NCBI RefSeq assembly: GCF_036226365.1
Contig: NZ_CP108462.1
Location: 6,480,501 to 6,544,500, forward strand
Direction: 5' to 3'
From: Streptomyces sp. NBC_01262
GTDB taxonomy: Bacteria; Actinomycetota; Actinomycetes; Streptomycetales; Streptomycetaceae
Length of the DNA: 64,000 bases
Shown here: positions 62,336 through 64,000 of the stretch, in pieces
How positions within the stretch are numbered: the first letter of the stretch is position 1
How the letters are laid out: each line of letters opens with the position of its first letter
Notes under the pieces: model-generated
Seen by the model: the letters and a program-made list of their open reading frames with translations, nothing else
Databases searched by the model: none
Told to the model about the DNA's origin: nothing
Program-made: the position numbers and the translations under genes

Positions 62336-62788
62336 ATGGACGCCATCGACAGAGCAATCTTGCGCGAACTCCAGGCCGACGGCCGCCTCACCAACCAGGA
62401 ACTCGCCGCCCGCGTCGGCCTCACCCCCTCCCCCTGCCTCCGCCGCGTCCGCCAGCTCGAAGAGGACGGCGTCATCCGCGGCTACCGAGCCGTCGTCGAC
62501 CCGGTCTCCGTCCGTCGCGGCTTCGAGGTGTTCGTCACCGTCGAGGTCCGCAACGACCGGGACTCCGTCGACGCCTTCGAAACCGCGCTCCAAGCCATCC
62601 CCGACATCGTCGAGGCCTACCGCCTCTACGGCACCCCCGGCTGCCTGCTGCGCGTCGCCGTTGCCGACTCCGCCGCCTTCGAGCGCTTCTGGCACGACAC
62701 CCTCATCACCCTGCCCGGAGTCAATGACGTCAACTCCCAGCTCGTCATGACGCGCATCAAGTCCCCGGAAGGCGTCCCCGTCGCCTGA
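62336..62788 (+). CDS. Lrp/AsnC-family transcriptional regulator
   Basis: This is a 150-residue regulator. The helix-turn-helix is LTNQELAARVGLTPSPCLRR (residues about 18-37) and the C-terminal RAM ligand domain starts FEVFVTVEVRNDRDSVDAFE, with PGCLLRVAVAD as the amino-acid-binding strip. The divergent asparaginase gene is the natural candidate target, with Asn or Asp as effector; the shared 82-bp intergenic region would hold the operator. I cannot define a clear Lrp box. Confidence 0.92.
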   Translation: MDAIDRAILRELQADGRLTNQELAARVGLTPSPCLRRVRQLEEDGVIRGYRAVVDPVSVRRGFEVFVTVEVRNDRDSVDAFETALQAIPDIVEAYRLYGTPGCLLRVAVADSAAFERFWHDTLITLPGVNDVNSQLVMTRIKSPEGVPVA

Positions 62789-62806
62789 CGCCCCTACGCC
62801 CTGCCC

Positions 62807-63175
62807 CTACGTCTGCCCCCGCCCCAGCGCCTCCCGCACGGCCTCCTCGCTGCGCCCCACCACCGCCGACCCGTCCTCCGCCGTGATGATCGGCCGCTGG
62901 ATCAGCCGCGGATGCCCCGCCAACGCCCCGATCCACCGCTCCCGCTCGCCCGCCTCCCGCGGCCAGTCCTTCACCCCCAGCTCCTTCGCCTCCGCCTCCT
63001 GCGTACGCACGATGTCCCACGGCTCCAGCCCCAGCCGCCCCAGTACCGCCCGCAACTCCTCCGCACTCGGCGGATCCTCCAGATACCGCCGCACGGTGTA
63101 GGCCGCGCCTTCCTCGTCCAGCAGCTTTACGGCGGCCCGGCACTTCGAGCAGGCGGGATTGATCCAGATCTCCAT
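62807..63175 (-). CDS. ArsC/Spx-fold protein (arsenate reductase-like)
   Basis: This is a 122-residue thioredoxin-like protein. WINPACSKCRAAVKLL carries the active Cys and a second Cys (CSKC); IQRPIITAEDG is the family's conserved Arg loop. The family includes glutaredoxin-coupled arsenate reductases and the regulator Spx. No ars genes adjoin and actinomycetes lack glutathione, so true arsenate reduction is uncertain. ATG 63175 has AAGGTG upstream; GTG 63184 is possible. Confidence 0.85.
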   Translation of the reverse strand: MEIWINPACSKCRAAVKLLDEEGAAYTVRRYLEDPPSAEELRAVLGRLGLEPWDIVRTQEAEAKELGVKDWPREAGERERWIGALAGHPRLIQRPIITAEDGSAVVGRSEEAVREALGRGQT

Positions 63176-63185
63176 GCCACGCACC

Positions 63186-63407
63186 TTAGGACGGCTGCGC
63201 GATGCGGCCCGCCCTTACGCCCACCATGAACGCGGCCCAGGAACCAACGGGGAAGACCAGAGCGGGGCCTTCCGGAGCCTTGCTGTCACGGACGGGGACG
63301 ATGCCGGGGAGCCCGTCGGCGACCTCGACGCAGCTGCCGCCCTCGCCGTCGCTGTAGCTGCTCTTGCGCCACTGCGCGGTGCTCAGGTCGTGCTCGGTGG
63401 TACGCAT
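63186..63407 (-). CDS. DUF397 small protein
   Basis: This is a 73-residue protein with the DUF397 signature WRKSSYSDGEGGSCVEVA and VRDSK, then FPVGSWAAFMVGVRAG. In Streptomyces such proteins are encoded directly after XRE/DUF5753 regulators and often oppose them, as in the whiJ-type pairs that affect development. Its ATG lies inside the 3' end of the upstream gene (25-bp overlap), so the pair is translationally coupled. Confidence 0.9.
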   Translation of the reverse strand: MRTTEHDLSTAQWRKSSYSDGEGGSCVEVADGLPGIVPVRDSKAPEGPALVFPVGSWAAFMVGVRAGRIAQPS

Positions 63408-64000
63408 GGTGCGCAGTCCTCCATCGCCGATTCGATCAGGGCGAGGGACGCCTTCTGCGGGAGCGCGGCGGCCCTGACGAGATCGTATGACAGTTGGACC
63501 TTGGCGACGAGAGCCGGATCTTCGATCAGATTGCCCGTCTGCGGCCCCTCGACATACGCCACCGGCGGGGCATCCTCGAAGGCCATGAGCGTGGTCATCC
63601 CATTGAGCGCCGGCACCCCGCACGAGAACGGCAGCACCTGCACAATGACCCGCTCCCGGCGCACCAGATCCACGATGTGCCCCAGCTGTTCCCGCATGAC
63701 AGCAGGTCCGCCCACCGGCCGCCGGATGACGTTCTCGTCCAGGACGAACCACAACAGGGGCTCGGTTGGGTCCTCCAGCTTCGCGGCGCGGCCCGTACGA
63801 GCCGCGATCAGCTCCTCGATCCGCTCCGCCCTCGCCACCGGCTGGGCCGCCCGGAACACCGCCCGCGCGTACGCCGCCATCTGCAACAGCCCCGGCACGA
63901 ACATCGACGCGTACTCGCAGATGCTCCGTGCCATCGCCTCCAGCTCGGCCGCCGCCTCGAATTTCTCCGCATGCCGCGACACCTTGTGCACCATCCGGCA
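63383..64000 (-). CDS. XRE-type regulator with DUF5753 domain (5' end outside window)
   Basis: About 205 residues of the C-terminal part are visible; the frame runs off the right edge. SICEYASMFVPGLLQMAAYA, EELIAARTGRAAKL, VLDENVIRRPVGGPAVMREQ and VLPFSCGVPALNG are DUF5753 hallmarks. The N-terminal helix-turn-helix must lie beyond the window. It pairs with the DUF397 gene just downstream. Confidence 0.88.
   Translation of the reverse strand, partial: CRMVHKVSRHAEKFEAAAELEAMARSICEYASMFVPGLLQMAAYARAVFRAAQPVARAERIEELIAARTGRAAKLEDPTEPLLWFVLDENVIRRPVGGPAVMREQLGHIVDLVRRERVIVQVLPFSCGVPALNGMTTLMAFEDAPPVAYVEGPQTGNLIEDPALVAKVQLSYDLVRAAALPQKASLALIESAMEDCAPCVPPSTT

Overview
The window is chromosomal DNA from a Streptomyces-type actinomycete. 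The evidence is very high GC, frequent GTG and TTG starts, dense ATGA/GTGA-coupled operons, Streptomyces-typical families (SsbB-like SSB, Cys-Gln thioester surface protein, XRE/DUF5753 plus DUF397 pair, mycothiol-linked DsbA-fold protein), and a dispersed intergenic repeat of the Streptomyces kind. I see no rRNA, tRNA or CRISPR. The species is not determined.

Layout. 1-7.2 kb: end of a membrane protein (probably a YfjP-type GTPase), ssb, a sortase-anchored thioester surface protein, the ABC-F translation factor ettA with a coupled thioesterase and a hypothetical gene, a truncated haemoglobin and a PCMT-like methyltransferase. 7.2-7.4 kb: a 168-bp MITE-like element with perfect 28-bp terminal inverted repeats, plus a smaller palindromic relative; together they form the stop codons of both flanking convergent genes. 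7.4-17.3 kb: a seven-gene minus-strand operon, glnX-glnH-unknown-pknG-PP2C-VWA-FHA, which extends the mycobacterial pknG/glnX/glnH amino-acid sensing locus with a phosphatase, a von Willebrand protein and an FHA reader. 17.5-24.5 kb: a chitosan-oligosaccharide utilisation operon of csnR-E-F-G-H-K type (ROK repressor, ABC importer without ATPase, GH4 glycosidase, kinase) with a candidate CsnR operator.

24.6-34.7 kb: an MscS channel, an HNH endonuclease, a SUMF1-fold secreted protein bracketed by imperfect direct repeats of the HNH gene's 3' end, a PadR/ABC/FtsX operon with a 30-bp operator-like palindrome, and a large secreted GH84-family protein whose catalytic Asp pair reads Gln-Asp. 35-51.8 kb: amidase, malQ, a small membrane protein, two paralogous aminopeptidase N genes about 7 kb apart with an AbiEi/DUF559-like protein, a Tat-exported metallophosphoesterase and a secreted subtilase between them, then a DsbA-fold mycothiol-dependent reductase homologue.

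52-64 kb: GtrA-like protein, bioY with a perfect 25-bp operator-like palindrome, an LPQTG-anchored protein, a receptor Ser/Thr kinase, rpiB, an Nei/Fpg glycosylase, an Eis-type acetyltransferase, a SpoIIE-type phosphatase, an acyltransferase, a 64-aa conserved membrane protein, an asparaginase divergent from an Lrp/AsnC regulator, an ArsC-fold protein, and the XRE/DUF397 pair at the right edge.

The main themes are Ser/Thr phospho-signalling (two kinases, one PP2C and one SpoIIE phosphatase, one FHA protein), amino-sugar and polysaccharide use (csn operon, GH84, malQ), and surface or secreted proteins. The strongest candidate for an under-described system is the PknG cassette.
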